Counted from the first letter of the stretch, positions 11,862 through 23,616 are shown. The stretch is DNA of 64,000 bases from Sacculina carcini (GCA_916048095.2 OU696584.1:7655704-7719703), one strand, 5' to 3'. Numbers and translations are program-made. Notes: a model not told the origin generated them from the sequence alone.

Positions 11862-11870
<9 letters not shown>
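11715..11870. repeat. Perfect inverted repeat, 66-bp arms, 24-bp spacer
   Basis: Left arm 11715-11780 and right arm 11805-11870 are exact reverse complements, including the segment tagtacgacgtttcgcctc and its complement. The 24-bp spacer reads ttgaatacttgataaagcct plus tgtt. The right arm is followed directly by (AT)n then (GT)n. The spacer/arm junction contains ttgataaagcc...ggcgaaacgtcg, which resembles a degenerate hammerhead-ribozyme core as found in some Penelope-like elements and retrozymes. That resemblance is by eye only. Confidence 0.85.
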
Positions 11871-11920
<50 letters not shown>

Positions 11921-12080
11921 CATGTGTGAGTGTCTTCAGGGCTCTCCACTCTAGCAGCAAATTGCGATGACTCAACGCTCCACACGAACACCCTGAATAT
12001 CTCGACTGGGCGTACCTTCTAATCATCTTCCATTCCGTGTATGTCCGTGTGTGTGTATTTGTCTGTGTGTGTGTGTGTGG

Positions 12081-12117
<37 letters not shown>

Positions 12118-12834
12118 TACGTGTGTACGTGTACTTTCTGCGTGGCCTTGAGAATTCCCCAAGTCAATTTCAGCCATGTTTCAAACAGCTACAAATACGG
12201 GGAAATACGTGCATACGTGTGAATACGGTTGATACGTATTCAACAACAACAACAAACAACAACATCAACATGTTTTTGATATAGCGTTCTTTCGAGGGCA
12301 AAGGCGCGAGTAATAAAAGTATAGACACATGTGGGCTCATAGAGACCGGTATGGAGACAAAAATAAGGAGCACAAATCGACAGAAAATACATGGGTGCTT
12401 GCAAAATTGAATACATTTATACACACAAACACATGCACAACGCACACATACACACGCACATACATACACATACACATGCATACACATATATACACATACA
12501 TATGTGAATATTGTGATGAAATAGAGAATAAAATGGAAATAGAGAAAATATATAATGGAAATAGAGAAAAGAAAGCAAAGTGAAAATTAAGAAAGAAAAA
12601 AAAGCATAGGATATAAAAGATATTCACCAAATACGTGAGAATACGGGGAAACGTCGCACGTACGTAAAATAGGCAAATTGGTTCATAAAAATAGACGCGT
12701 ACATACAATCTCGTGTTCTGTTTTTGATGGAGCTTCATGAATAAACATCGTCCTCTTTATTCCTCGTTGGTTCTTGGTTGTATGCAAGGTTGCATACAAA
12801 TGTATTACACTTTGTATGTATGTGTGTGTGTGCC

Positions 12835-13078
12835 ACTGGCGTATTCAGAGGGGGCGCAGACGGATGAGGCTCCCTCAAATGTATCCATCAACTCGTCATA
12901 ACCAAGAGCTTCACTAGAAGAGATCTAGAAAATATATATTCCTGTAGAATTGGTTGATATAAGCATTATCGCAAAGACGTTGCATAATGATGCATGTGCA
13001 TGACTGATCGCTCACAAATTCAGCCCCCCAAAAAAATTAATTCAGTCCCTCCCAAAATTGCACTCTTGATCCGCCACT
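12835..13078. mobile_element. MITE-like repeat, copy A (GGATCCGCC termini family)
   Basis: About 244 bp related to 39114-39373 and 59476-59755. Shared internal text includes caactcgtcataaccaagag and gtagaatt(g/t)gt(t/c)gatataagca. The right end is ctcttgatccgccact. In the best copy (59476) the left end is ctggcggatcc and the right end ggatccgcta, i.e. short terminal inverted repeats. No coding capacity. Confidence 0.6.
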
Positions 13079-13219
13079 TGTGTGTGTGTGCGTGTGTGTG
13101 TGTGGGTGTGTGCGTGTGTGTGTGTGTTTATTTGTGTATTATCTCATATGTGCGTATATATCTATGTAGCGTGAACGTGTGAATCGTTGTATGTCCGAAA
13201 ATATATACATCAGAACATG

Positions 13220-13269
<50 letters not shown>

Positions 13270-13408
13270 TGTGTGTGTATGTGTGTTTGTGTTTATTTGT
13301 GTATTATCTCACATGTGCGTATATATCTGTGTAGCGTGAACGTGTGAATCGTTGTATTTCCGAAATATATACATCAGAACATGTGTGTATGTGTGTGTGT
13401 GTGCGTGC

Positions 13409-13458
<50 letters not shown>

Positions 13459-13570
13459 ATTTGTGTATTATCTCACATGTGTGTGTTTGTTTACATGTTG
13501 TAAATGTACACATATGTAGGTGTGACCGTGAGTGTTTTTGCGTGCTTGCGTGATCATATTGAGTGAGTGA

Positions 13571-13574
<4 letters not shown>

Positions 13575-13649
<75 letters not shown>
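13575..13649. repeat. (GT)n microsatellite
   Basis: An uninterrupted run of about 75 bp of GT/TG, one of many in the window. It is intergenic here. Confidence 0.95.
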
Positions 13650-13650
<1 letters not shown>

Positions 13651-13979
13651 TTTGTGTGAAGTTTCTGTAAACTTAAACGTCAGCACGCCAGATTTCTTGG
13701 TTGTACAGAGTGGTGTTAGTTTGCCAGACCGCTGTTGTGATAACTTTGATTGAAGTGCAGATATATTGCTGCATTGGGGTGGGGTTAACTATATATATTC
13801 CAATTCGTACGTTGCGTGCTATATGGTCCCTTCTCAGATACCACACTGCCGATACCAAAATGTTTCCAATTGAGTACATGAAAATAACAATTTCTAACTT
13901 TAATCCCCATTATACAGCTATTTCAAGTTTACTATTGTAAATTACAGATGCATTGTGAAAAATTCTATACAAAAATTAA

Positions 13980-14398
13980 GTATGTTTTTGAACACATTTA
14001 TGCAGATGCGACATCCAGAGATCCAGAGATTAAAAAATTATTGATATATTTTACTGTCCAAAGTATTCCTCACAAAAATCGTGCGTGAAATTTTTATAAG
14101 CTCGACCAAGAATAAAATACCGTCCAAAATGTGCCAATACATATTCTTCACACTTGAAGTTAAATATTGCTGGAGTATTGTTTTATATTTTTTATTTATA
14201 TTTTTTATATTTATAGAGTTGTTGTTTTGGCTTGGCGTTTCGGCCAATAGTTTAGGTTATATAGTTAAAGTTATAGTATAGTTAGTTATAGTTAGTTAGT
14301 ATGGTATAGTTAGGTATATACTTATAGTTATAAGTTATAGTATAATAGTATAGTTTGAGTATAGTATGTTTTTGAACACATTTATGCAGATGCGACAT
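13980..14398. repeat. Direct repeat of ~37 bp flanking an AT-rich TTATAG-type array
   Basis: The segment gtatgtttttgaacacattt and the following atgcagatgcgacat occur at about 13980 and again at about 14364. Between them lies AT-rich sequence including a degenerate array of (a)gttatagttag/tatagt units at 14250-14362. The right-hand copy may mark the end of a small duplication. No gene is seen. Confidence 0.6.
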
Positions 14399-14848
14399 TT
14401 TTGACTTCCTTGGACACGTTTATGAGTTGTTTTGTCGGTGTGGTATGTGGACGTGGTCCGATGCAGCGACTCTGTGCAGCCTGTACGTAAGTTAATAGCG
14501 AATAACGAGGAGTCATGTAGAGTCGATAGTTGTTGCGTTTTGTATTGTGAGCCTGTAGAATAGCTGCAAAAATGTTGCACATTGTTCTAACCAACACTGA
14601 CATTTTTTCAAGTGTACTATTCTGAGTGTTCTACGTAGATCTGCACTTGTTTTCACTTGTTAACACCAGTTTCGTATATTTGCTATGACGTTTTAGGTGT
14701 GTGCAGTATTGTAGCTTTGAATTTTTATGTGTGGGTGTTTGTTGTGCTTGGCCGAAGTCGTTGAGTGGGTTTTAAATCAAAGTACTGTATTTTATGGCAT
14801 GTATATTTAGTTGTTTGTGTGCAATAGGTGTCATTGTTTCAGATAGCC

Positions 14849-17800
14849 ATGGAGGTTCAACCAATGTACTTTGAGCCGGGGTCCTTCATTGAAACAGTGA
14901 GTGTCCCGACACCTTAATGTTTTCTGACCGTATTTATCAGGGTTCATATCGTGTTAATTTTCTCAATTTGTACCTGGTGCATTTTTACTGTGTGATCACT
15001 GATACTGTGAAGTGGATTTATTTTGCCCGACTTTCGGTGGGCTGTTCTTGCTGGTCTAACGGTTCTATTTTACCATCTGCGGCACCATCAAAGCTATGAA
15101 GTTTGCTGCCGATAGGGCTTGTTATTGGTGTGCAAGCGTGCATCGAGTGTTAGATTATATGACACATCCCACTGTGCACCAATCTACAGCGGCTACTTCC
15201 GAAAGATTCCGTTGAACGTGTTGTTGAACGAACCCGGACCAGGACTTAGGGTCGACTTTATTGTGATGCACGTTGAGTAATGTGCTCATTTTGACTCATC
15301 ATGTTTTACCTCTCTGCCAACTGGTTCCAGCCTCCCATGTTTGTCTGTTTGTATTAGCGCATGTGATTCTCGTGACGTGTGCTGTTGATAGGCTGCTTGT
15401 TGTTGGTGTCTTGAACGGCGCGTGTTGTGTGAGCGCCAGGTGTTGTAGCGTGTTGTGTATCGCACGGAGCCAGCCAGACAGACAGTTAAGAGCTTGCTCC
15501 TCGCTCGCGTCGGTGCCTCGTGCACTCTGCTCACTGTCGGCCGCCAAGTTATGCTGCCGCGAGACTTTTTCCACAAACAGAAGCGCTCCTGGCTGGACCG
15601 TGTGTTGCCCGCACTCAAGCCCCAAACCGCCAAGCGCTGGCACGGTCGTCTCACCTTCCTGTACTCGGTGGCCACTTGGAACGCACTGGCGCTGGTTGGC
15701 TGGACTATCTGGAGGCGCTCGCAGCAGGACTCGAACTCGAGCGACTCGCCAACCGCCGACGAGCCGGAACTCAGTACAACAACTGCCGCCGTTGAGACCA
15801 ACTAGCAGCGTCGGTGTCAGAAGAGACGCGCTATTGCACGCCTCATGTGGTCCCTGCGAGCGACTAGTGCACTGTTTGTCAGCAAGCGAGCTCGCGCCAC
15901 TTGCCCCGTGCTACTGCTGCCCAGCGTTCGCTTGCCGGTGAGCGGCTGGCGACGTCGGGCCGCGCTGCGTCGCAGTCAGTGTCTGCGACGGCCTGAACAC
16001 TTGCTGGACGACAGCCAGCACCTGGACGAGATGGCTCGACTGGAGTGCGAGGCGGCGCGGCTGCGAGACACAACGGCCTCGCTGCAGCGACTACGACAAC
16101 TGGTCGAGACTGAAGGCAGTGACGGCGACGGCAGCGATTTGCGTCGGCAAATTGAACGAACACACGATACGCTCTGCAATCTGGACGACAGTGTGTGTGC
16201 CAGTCTGGCCACGATGCCCAACCTGCTGCATATTAACACTCCCGTCTCCCGACAAGATCGCATCATTCCGCTGGCCGAAGTTGATGATTCAGGTGTCCGT
16301 TGTCCGTCCGTTGATACGTCGTCGATGACTGATTCTCCGTCGGTGGATATTTCGCCGCGTAAGACTGCTGGAGGCGCAGTAGAAGCTCAGTGGCCACCGG
16401 AGTTGGTTGAGGCATCGGTGGCGGGCACGGTGTTTCTGCACGGCGACGCGGCGCTGGCCGAGTGTGCCCTGCAGGAGGCCGCCATCAACCACACACTCAC
16501 CGACTCGACGTCGGCAGCAGCTCGGGTCAGCTGTGCCGACACGGTCAGTGCGGCTGTGGCTGAAGCATGCTACGGCATGCAGCATCAACACATGCACATT
16601 GAGACTGCTCGATTGTGGCGTGTGCTACTGCACAACACCGACCGCCGCTCCGACACATGTCTGGTGGGCGGCGCCTCATTGCCGGCTGTGTGCGCCACGT
16701 TCGCTCGCTGCTCGCTGCACCGCGATGCACTGCCCATGCGTCTAGTGACGGCGGGACGGCAGTACGTGGCCGTGGAGGGGACGGAGGCGACGGCGACGTC
16801 CCCGCCGCACGCTGTAGCTCGGCTAGCGGAGTCCGCTCAGAGCACAGTGGTGCGTTCGTTGTCGCTCACCGCCGACACGCTCGCCTGCTGTCGCGAGTTC
16901 GATCGGCAGCTGGCACGGCAGACGGCGCTGGTGCGTGCGTTGTGCGACGGCCGTCACTTGCCGGCGTGCGGCGTGACAGTGCGTCACGTGGCGGCCGCAC
17001 GACTGGCGCCGTCAGAGTCGCGGCGTGTCGAGCTGCACGTGCACGCGCCGCTGCTGCCACGTGCCGTGTGTGTGGCACACGTGGCGCAGCTGGACGATTA
17101 CGTGGCGCGGCGTTTGCATGTGGCGCGCAGTGAGGACGGCGGCGAGCGCGCCATTCACATGGTCGACTGCGTGGTGCTGCACGTGAGCAGAATGTTGGCG
17201 TGTTTGCTGGCAGAGGATGAGAGTGGGGCGTTGTGTGTGGCTCACTGGCCCTCTGTAATCACGCCCTTCCTGCCGTAGTCATGTTGTCGTCTAATATCTG
17301 CCCCTTTCCATTTGAATGTGTGCCGATGTATGCCTGTGTGTGCTTGTTGCTGACTGAATGTGAAAATACACGTTTGAATGACGGATGTGTTATGCGTCGT
17401 GCTAAATCACTTGCTATACGGAAATGTCAGCTAAAAATCAGCCATGACCGCACAGTTATTTTATCACGTCTTCTAGTCATAATTTCTCCCTACAAATTGT
17501 GTGTGCTTAATCCTTTCCTAGAAAATTTAAGCTATATGAATGATTATTGAATTATTAAAATAAAGTTTTGCTGAGCCGTCGTTCGTATTTTTCGTTCGTA
17601 TCATAGCTATCAGGAATACATTGGGGTGCGATAACTGACTGTTGATTTTAAAAGAGTGCCAACGCTGAAAAAGGTTAACAACCACTGTCTTATATGCCAT
17701 TTTGTGTGTGTGCGTGTGTGTGTCAGACGACGGGCAACAAGGTGAGTCGTCACTCGATCTTGTGCGGCTCCAAGCACATCATTTTGACTGGCAAGAACAT

Positions 17801-18064
17801 CGTGGAAGCGGGCGCAATCATCAGAGGAGACCTGGCGGCCATCAGAACTGGCAGGTGCGTTTCTCTATGTGTTTGTTTATCCGTGTGTTGTCGTGTAGCG
17901 CCGCTCGCCTCCACATCTATGGTGGCGCCAAAATTGCCCCGGTGAGGGGGGGCAAGGGTAAAGACGCCGGGGGGCTTGGCGAAACATGAGCAACTAAACT
18001 CGAAATGTTCATGGTCAGGATTTTTGAAGGACTCCGGGAGGCTTCAGCTTCTCCAAGTTGTGTA

Positions 18065-18128
<64 letters not shown>

Positions 18129-19601
18129 TTTGTGTGTTGTTGGGAATTGACAGGGAGTAGAGTGGACGATATTTTGTCGACTGCTTTTGCCATTCAATAT
18201 TATTTTTATTTGTCAGTATCTGCATGTGTGTGTGTGTATGGTCCGTAATTTATCATTTTATTTGTCTATCTCTCTTTCTGTCTTCGAGTTTCCCATTCTT
18301 TTCTCATTCATTCTCATCCCATTTCTCACGTGCAAAGTGGGTGAAGCGGCTGCATGATGCAACTTCGTTTCGTGCGATAACAATTACAGTCAAACATCGC
18401 GATATATGGCACTCGTTGGGGTCACACAAAAAAATTCAACGGCGTTGTATCTGATTGCGCCGATTATGCCGATTTGACTGTATATCTATTTACCCTCGTT
18501 GTAGGCGATAATACAAACTTGGGGTCCAAGATCCTATCGCGTCCACCTGATTATCGCGCTTCGTGTGTCTTATACCGATGTTTGAGTGTACTAATAATGA
18601 CCTTGCAATAAGTATGTGCTTGTGTGTGTGTGTGTGTGTGCAGGTACTGCATTATTTCTAGGGGGGCCGTGCTGCGTCCGCCGTTCAAGAAGTTCAGCAA
18701 AGGCGCGGCGTTTTTCCCCATGCAAATCGGCGACCACGTGTTTATCGGCGAGAATTCGGTGGTGAACGCCGCCTCGATCGGCAGTCACGTTTATATTGGC
18801 AAGAATTGTGTGATTGTGAGTGTCTGTTCGTCCGCCAGTCTATTTTGTATTGTATTGAATTGTATTGTATTGAATTTGACACGTGGTCTCCACACATAGT
18901 GGTGCCTGCGCACACATGGCACATACATACAGGTATGCTTGTGCGGACATAAGCACTAGTGCGTAGTCAGCACAGTCAGGAAAATAAATTAGTAAAAGCT
19001 AAAACAGCATCAATTATGCGATAAAATCATGTACAGTGAAGTAATACGAGCTGTTGAATGAGAGAAAAACAAAAAAGAATTGGAAATAATATTTAAAGCT
19101 AATCCCACTCTTGACATTGTCCACGCGGCAATGTATGTCCATGTGTGCCAGAGTGTATATGTGTACCTGTGTTTGTCTCATTGTGTATGAGTGTGCCAGT
19201 CTAAGTGGATGTATGTGTGTGTATATGTGTGTGTGTGTCAGTGTCAGTGTGTGCTTCGTATCATTGCAAGTGTTAGTGTGTTAGTGCGTGGCTATGCAAT
19301 TGATTGTGTTTTGAAGTGACCTAGTCGGAGTATAGAATATCAGCTGAGCTCGAGCTGCCCTGTCTTTTTGGCCAACATTTGTCTGATCTGTTTCAACCAG
19401 GGCCGGCGGTGTGTGCTGAAAGACTGTTGCTACATTGAGGACAACAGCGTGTTGCCGCCGGAGAGTTCCGTGCCCTGCTTCGGCAGATATTCCGGCTGTC
19501 CGGCCGCCGCCAGTTCTGCGCCGCTGCCCGAATGCACTCAGGATTTGATGGCCGATTTCACGACGGCCTACCACCGGCAGTTTGTCGCCGCGCCACGCTG
19601 A
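14849..19601 (+). CDS. DCTN5: Dynactin subunit 5 (p25)
   Basis: Four coding exons: 14849-14896, 17727-17854, 18644-18815 and 19401-19601, all with GT/AG ends and continuous phase. They total 549 nt and encode 182 residues, the same length I recall for vertebrate p25. Exon 1 gives the N-terminus ending GSFIET; exon 2 continues [15 protein letters not shown]. The protein is a left-handed beta-helix of hexapeptide repeats ([26 protein letters not shown]) with conserved [10 protein letters not shown] and RRCVLKDCC. Role: subunit of the dynactin pointed-end complex, helping dynein bind membranous cargo. Intron 1 (14897-17726) contains two other same-strand genes (15551-15805, 15845-17278). Introns 1 and 2 end in (GT)n immediately before the acceptor. 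WWOX lies tail-to-tail downstream. Confidence 0.93.
15551..15805 (+). CDS. Small single-pass membrane protein, SMIM26-like
   Basis: An intronless 84-residue frame starting at ATG 15551 lies inside DCTN5 intron 1. It has a basic N-terminus ([15 protein letters not shown]), then [20 protein letters not shown] continuing into one hydrophobic helix (about residues 29-50) and RR, followed by a Ser/Thr/Glu-rich tail. The pattern W-x2-R-x4-Y-x3-TW followed by a hydrophobic run and basic residues resembles vertebrate SMIM26, a mitochondrial membrane microprotein. The identification rests on that short match and is tentative. The stop is 39 nt before the SLIMP start codon on the same strand, suggesting one bicistronic transcript or trans-splicing. 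Upstream in-frame sequence to 15455 is open but lacks an ATG. Confidence 0.5.
   Translation: MLPRDFFHKQKRSWLDRVLPALKPQTAKRWHGRLTFLYSVATWNALALVGWTIWRRSQQDSNSSDSPTADEPELSTTTAAVETN
15845..17278 (+). CDS. Seryl-tRNA synthetase-like mitochondrial protein (SLIMP-type)
   Basis: An intronless 477-residue frame. The N-terminal ~50 residues are rich in Arg/Ser/Leu with no acidic residue until about residue 52, a mitochondrial presequence. A coiled-coil-like segment (about 58-110) matches the SerRS tRNA-binding arm in position, and the rest follows the class-II SerRS catalytic fold ([33 protein letters not shown], then [25 protein letters not shown]). The motif-2 region lacks the usual F-R-x-E arginine context, and motif 3 reads LHVSRM instead of a Gly-rich GxGxxR, so aminoacylation is unlikely. 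Such catalytically dead SerRS paralogues (SLIMP) were described in insect mitochondria. An alternative is a very divergent SARS2. It lies nested in DCTN5 intron 1, 39 nt after the SMIM26-like frame, and has its own AATAAA downstream. Confidence 0.72.
   Translation: MWSLRATSALFVSKRARATCPVLLLPSVRLPVSGWRRRAALRRSQCLRRPEHLLDDSQHLDEMARLECEAARLRDTTASLQRLRQLVETEGSDGDGSDLRRQIERTHDTLCNLDDSVCASLATMPNLLHINTPVSRQDRIIPLAEVDDSGVRCPSVDTSSMTDSPSVDISPRKTAGGAVEAQWPPELVEASVAGTVFLHGDAALAECALQEAAINHTLTDSTSAAARVSCADTVSAAVAEACYGMQHQHMHIETARLWRVLLHNTDRRSDTCLVGGASLPAVCATFARCSLHRDALPMRLVTAGRQYVAVEGTEATATSPPHAVARLAESAQSTVVRSLSLTADTLACCREFDRQLARQTALVRALCDGRHLPACGVTVRHVAAARLAPSESRRVELHVHAPLLPRAVCVAHVAQLDDYVARRLHVARSEDGGERAIHMVDCVVLHVSRMLACLLAEDESGALCVAHWPSVITPFLP
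17559..17564 (+). promoter_or_regulatory. Poly(A) signal AATAAA for the nested gene(s)
   Basis: An AATAAA lies 281 nt after the SLIMP stop and 163 nt before DCTN5 exon 2. It would allow the nested transcript to end inside the DCTN5 intron. Confidence 0.5.
18066..18127 (+). repeat. (GT)n microsatellite in DCTN5 intron 2
   Basis: About 60 bp of GT in sense orientation. A second short GT run (18620-18640) abuts the exon-3 acceptor. Confidence 0.95.
18387..18588. mobile_element. pogo/Tigger-like MITE, copy A
   Basis: The element begins cagtcaaacatcgcgatata and ends taccgatgtttgagtg, giving inverted termini CA(G/C)TCAAACATCG. A second copy lies at 58545-58837 with shared internal text (ttggggt, ttgtaactgatttgactgt-like, ccaag(a)ccttatcgcg, ctgattatcgcgcttc). 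Terminal sequences of this type are common in pogo/Tigger-class elements. No transposase. It lies in DCTN5 intron 2. Confidence 0.6.
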
Positions 19602-20134
19602 CAAATGCGGACCATCTAACGCCACTAATGACCAATATTTCCACGCCTTACCTGCCGCGTATTTCTAGAAGTGCTTTTTCGCAGTGCAAGCATGATTTTT
19701 TTCTGATTTGTGTGTGTGTGTACATGTACTGCAAACGCTGGTAATCCACGTATATATTTATCTATTTTCTCGTTTTGTTCAATGAGAAATGTTCTATGAG
19801 ACAGCCGCTATAATGAACTGGATAAATAGGCGAGTAAGACGTATTGCGTCGATCAGCTTTATTATCTTATTATCTGCCGTACAACTTTGTGTTAGTATAG
19901 TTGACCGAAAATGATCATTTCACTCGGTAAAATATCACGTGCACTAGTGCGTGTGCAACTGTCACTCATGGCAAAATATGGCATTTACAAACACCGCATA
20001 ATATGAAGTAAAACACAAAACCCTGGATATTTTATACAATTGAAAATACACTCCTCTGGATATTGGGAATAATTTGTAGAAATACAAATTTGAAATGCAA
20101 ATTATATTGAAAATTGAAATTGTAAGCCCGCCCA
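19602..20134. other. Convergent intergenic gap DCTN5/WWOX
   Basis: Both 3' UTRs must lie here. A TTTATT at 19858-19863 (AATAAA on the minus strand) is the best WWOX poly(A) signal. No other gene is seen. Confidence 0.5.
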
Positions 20135-20470
20135 TCAGGCGGCGTTCTGTGGCGCACTGAACACGTGGTCTCCGAGCGCGCGCCGCACCACCGTGTCGCT
20201 GATCAGCCACAACTTATTACCGGCGGCCGCCTCGCGCACCAGCTCGCCCACGGGACACACGCAGCAGTTGTTAAGGTAGCTGCCGCCCAGCTGCGACAAT
20301 TGTGGCGCCGTGGCGGCGTACAGTGGAGTGGCGGCCGCTTGGTGCGCCGATTTTGTGAACAATGCCACCGCGTTGAATAGAACGCGCCACAACCACCAGT
20401 GACGCGACAGACCCGTGTTCACCATGTTGCCCGGGTGCACGCTGAAACACTCGATCCCTGCGCGGACACA

Positions 20471-20511
<41 letters not shown>

Positions 20512-23500
20512 ACATATATTAGCTGGCATAAGTTATGTTCGATTCAGCTTCAGAAGTACTTCAGCGATACTTCCACTAAGCATTCGATCCACACTTCAGA
20601 AGAACACTGGAAGTATTTCTGAAGTGAATCCAGAAGTGAATGAGGAGTTGGCATTCATTGCGCAGAACAGGCATTAATTTCGTTTGTTTCCCGAGTATTT
20701 ATTTCGAGCCTATTTATTTTGAAATATCAGGGGCAAAGATGAAATTGAAAGCAAAACACGCGCCACAAGGTCACCTTTGTTGCCGTATCTTCTGTGAAAC
20801 TCGGCGGCAAACAGACAGTTGCACATTTTGCTGTCGTTGTAACAAGCCATGGCCGAGTATTGCTCCACAGGCCTCGACAAACGAGCCAAACTCAGCTCTT
20901 CTGTTGTCAAATATGACAACCTGTCATACGCAACACACAGACGAACGTGTAGCGGCGGTCATGCCTGTGTGTTTCCGAATATTCTGCCGATAGATGCCAG
21001 CACAATCTTTGTAAATACGTATTGTTCTGTTTTGTTGATTATGTACATCAGTGTTTTCAATATTTTTCTTGTCATGGCCCCCTTCAACACAATGCGATTC
21101 CCTGTGGCCCCGAAAACAATCTTTGGATCCCCAGAAATCCTTGTGGTCCCATAAACACATTGATTGTAATATCTCTTTCGTGGATAGTGAGAGAACATGG
21201 TGGCCCCCATTTTTTGAATTCAGTTCTATGGCCCCCAAAATAATCCCATGATTCCCAAGGGGGTCATATGGCCACGTTGAGAAGCACTGATGCATGTACA
21301 TCATGTATTGCGTTTGTGTGTTTACCTTTGTGATTAGGTGTGCAAGCCGATGTTTTACCCTGTCTCATGCTCAATGGTTTGTATTCCACGTGCTTCGTGC
21401 TGTTCTATGCAAACTAGACGTGGCATGATATAACCAGAGAGCGTCCTCGAACAACTCTACCTAATCTAATCCAAATGCTATCCAAATGGATCCAATTCAT
21501 GAAACAAACGATCGTGACTGGCATTTTGACAAATATCGGAAACCAAAATCGTCACAGGACATCTGCGTACAATGCACGTGAATTGTATTTCCATGCATGG
21601 ACATGTGATTGCGTGAGTGTGTGTGTGTGTGTGTGTATGAACGCGACCTATGCGACTCAGAGCTGAGCACGACAACGCGCGAGCGACGGCCAGGCCTTGT
21701 GAGCGCCGGCAACAGCAGGCGCGCCAGACAAAAATGAGCCACGTGGTTGACGGCAAACTGCACCTCCAGACCGTCCTCGGTGAGTGTGTGAGGCGGCGCG
21801 AACACGCCCGCGTTCAAAAACAACATGTCCACCACACTAACAATGACATCAACAACAGTTTCAGCAAATCCAGTAGCATGGCATGAGTGCAAGTGCACTA
21901 TTACCACCTCGCGGTGGCCTCATGTACCAGAAGCGCCCAAAAAATAGTAAGAAATACGAGTTTAGTCAGTGAAATATGAACTTATCGAGAATGATATCGA
22001 AAAAATCAAACAAACTCAATACTCAAACAAAACGCTAACTGAAACTTACGAGGACTAGGCGATTACAGCACGCATCATGCAATGACACGCACATGGACGT
22101 AGATCCTGTGGGTGTGGCGGGTGATATACCCCCCGACAAATTGGCTGGGGGTATTAATATGCAATTTTACCCCCCGAAAATTATCCTCAATACAGTTCAT
22201 TTGGTATATTATGAAAATTAGCATAGCAAAAATAACAATACACTAAAAATGTAGAAAAAAATAAATACTTGAAATATTTTACTTTACGCAATATACTTTT
22301 CATTGAGATATGTGTGTTGTAATTAAATAGGCCGAAAATAGTTGAGGGTCTCATGCAATTGACCAACTGAGCCAACTTTGAACACAAATACATGATGGCT
22401 GTCATCCCCCCGAGCCTCGACACAAATCTACACCCCTGGTCACGCACCTCACTTGCTGTAGAATCTGCACGCTACAGTCTCGGACCGAACGCAAACTGGC
22501 CAAATCGACAATAATGACATGACAGTCGACGGCAGTGGCGCACTCGGCACTTATCTGGCGCACCGCCCGTCTGCCGGCCTCGGCGCTGCGACACAGCAGC
22601 AACACGGTGCACGCGTGACGCGCTAGACAACGGGCTATCTCGTAACCTGACACACACGCGCACAACTACAACTTACCCTAGATCCCAGCCAGCCATTAGG
22701 CCCATCATTTAAATACAAAATTATACTCCTTTTTTCCATAGTGGGTTTAATTGCCAGATATATTTCAGTGTCGAAAAATTAAGTCTGCCAAAGTTGTACT
22801 TATCCAAAGTACAAATATGTGCAATAGTTAATAAAGTACAAATATGTGCAATATTTAATAAAGTACAAATATGTGCAATAGTTAATAAAGTACAAATATG
22901 TGCAATAGTTAATCAAGTACAAATATGTGCAATAGTAAATAAAGTACAAATATGTGCAATAGTTAATAAAGTACAAATATGTGCAATAGTTAATAAAGTA
23001 CAAATATGTGCAATAGTTTGTGATATGAATGTGATAAAAATCCGTAAGTCCCCATACAGTCCCGCATCACCCGTGGTTACACGCACCGATACCGCTGGAG
23101 GCGCCTGTCACTATGGCCACGCGGTTCTGCATATTCTGGCCGTGCAACACCTGAGAGCCGGTGGCACTGGCGTCAAAACGCTGCTTCAACACGGCTGCCT
23201 CGGCGTGGCGTGGCGACAAGTCGGTCTGCTCGTGCACGCCCAACGCCCGGCGCGGGTCACTCATTGTGGCGCGGCCTGAAGCTGTCTCGACGAACCACAG
23301 CTGCCACACGCGCGCACTCACAAACACACATATACGTACATATACGTTTGTCTGCCGGCTATGGAGAAGAGGAGATTAAGAGGTGACTTAATCAACGTGT
23401 ATAAAAATAAGATCCGAATGGAGAAGATTAAAATAGAGAATTGCTTAGTGTGGGATCGACCAGATAGAAGAGGTTATGACAGTAAACTTAAAAAGACGAG

Positions 23501-23553
23501 GTGTGTTAGGAATGTCAAATTGTTCAGCTTCCCTAGTAGGTGTGTGTGTGGAC

Positions 23554-23616
<63 letters not shown>

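Larger units (their letters stand above)
11425..14848. other. Intergenic region, microsatellite-rich, no gene recognised
   Basis: Between the GPCR array and DCTN5 there is no supportable exon. The stretch holds the 66-bp palindrome (11715-11870), (TA)n/(TG)n blocks, several imperfect (GT)n arrays at 12050-12120, 13080-13130, 13220-13270 and 13382-13456, a MITE (12835-13078), a long (GT)n (13575-13649) and an AT-rich repeat flanked by direct repeats (13980-14398). Confidence 0.5.

Noticed and set aside
22800-23003. Open frame of repeated YFINYCTYL units in WWOX intron 3
   Set aside because: A 27-bp minisatellite stays open in several frames because 27 is a multiple of three. There are no gene features around it.
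22806-23018. CRISPR-like spaced repeat
   Set aside because: The units are contiguous tandem copies without unique spacers, and the genome is clearly animal.
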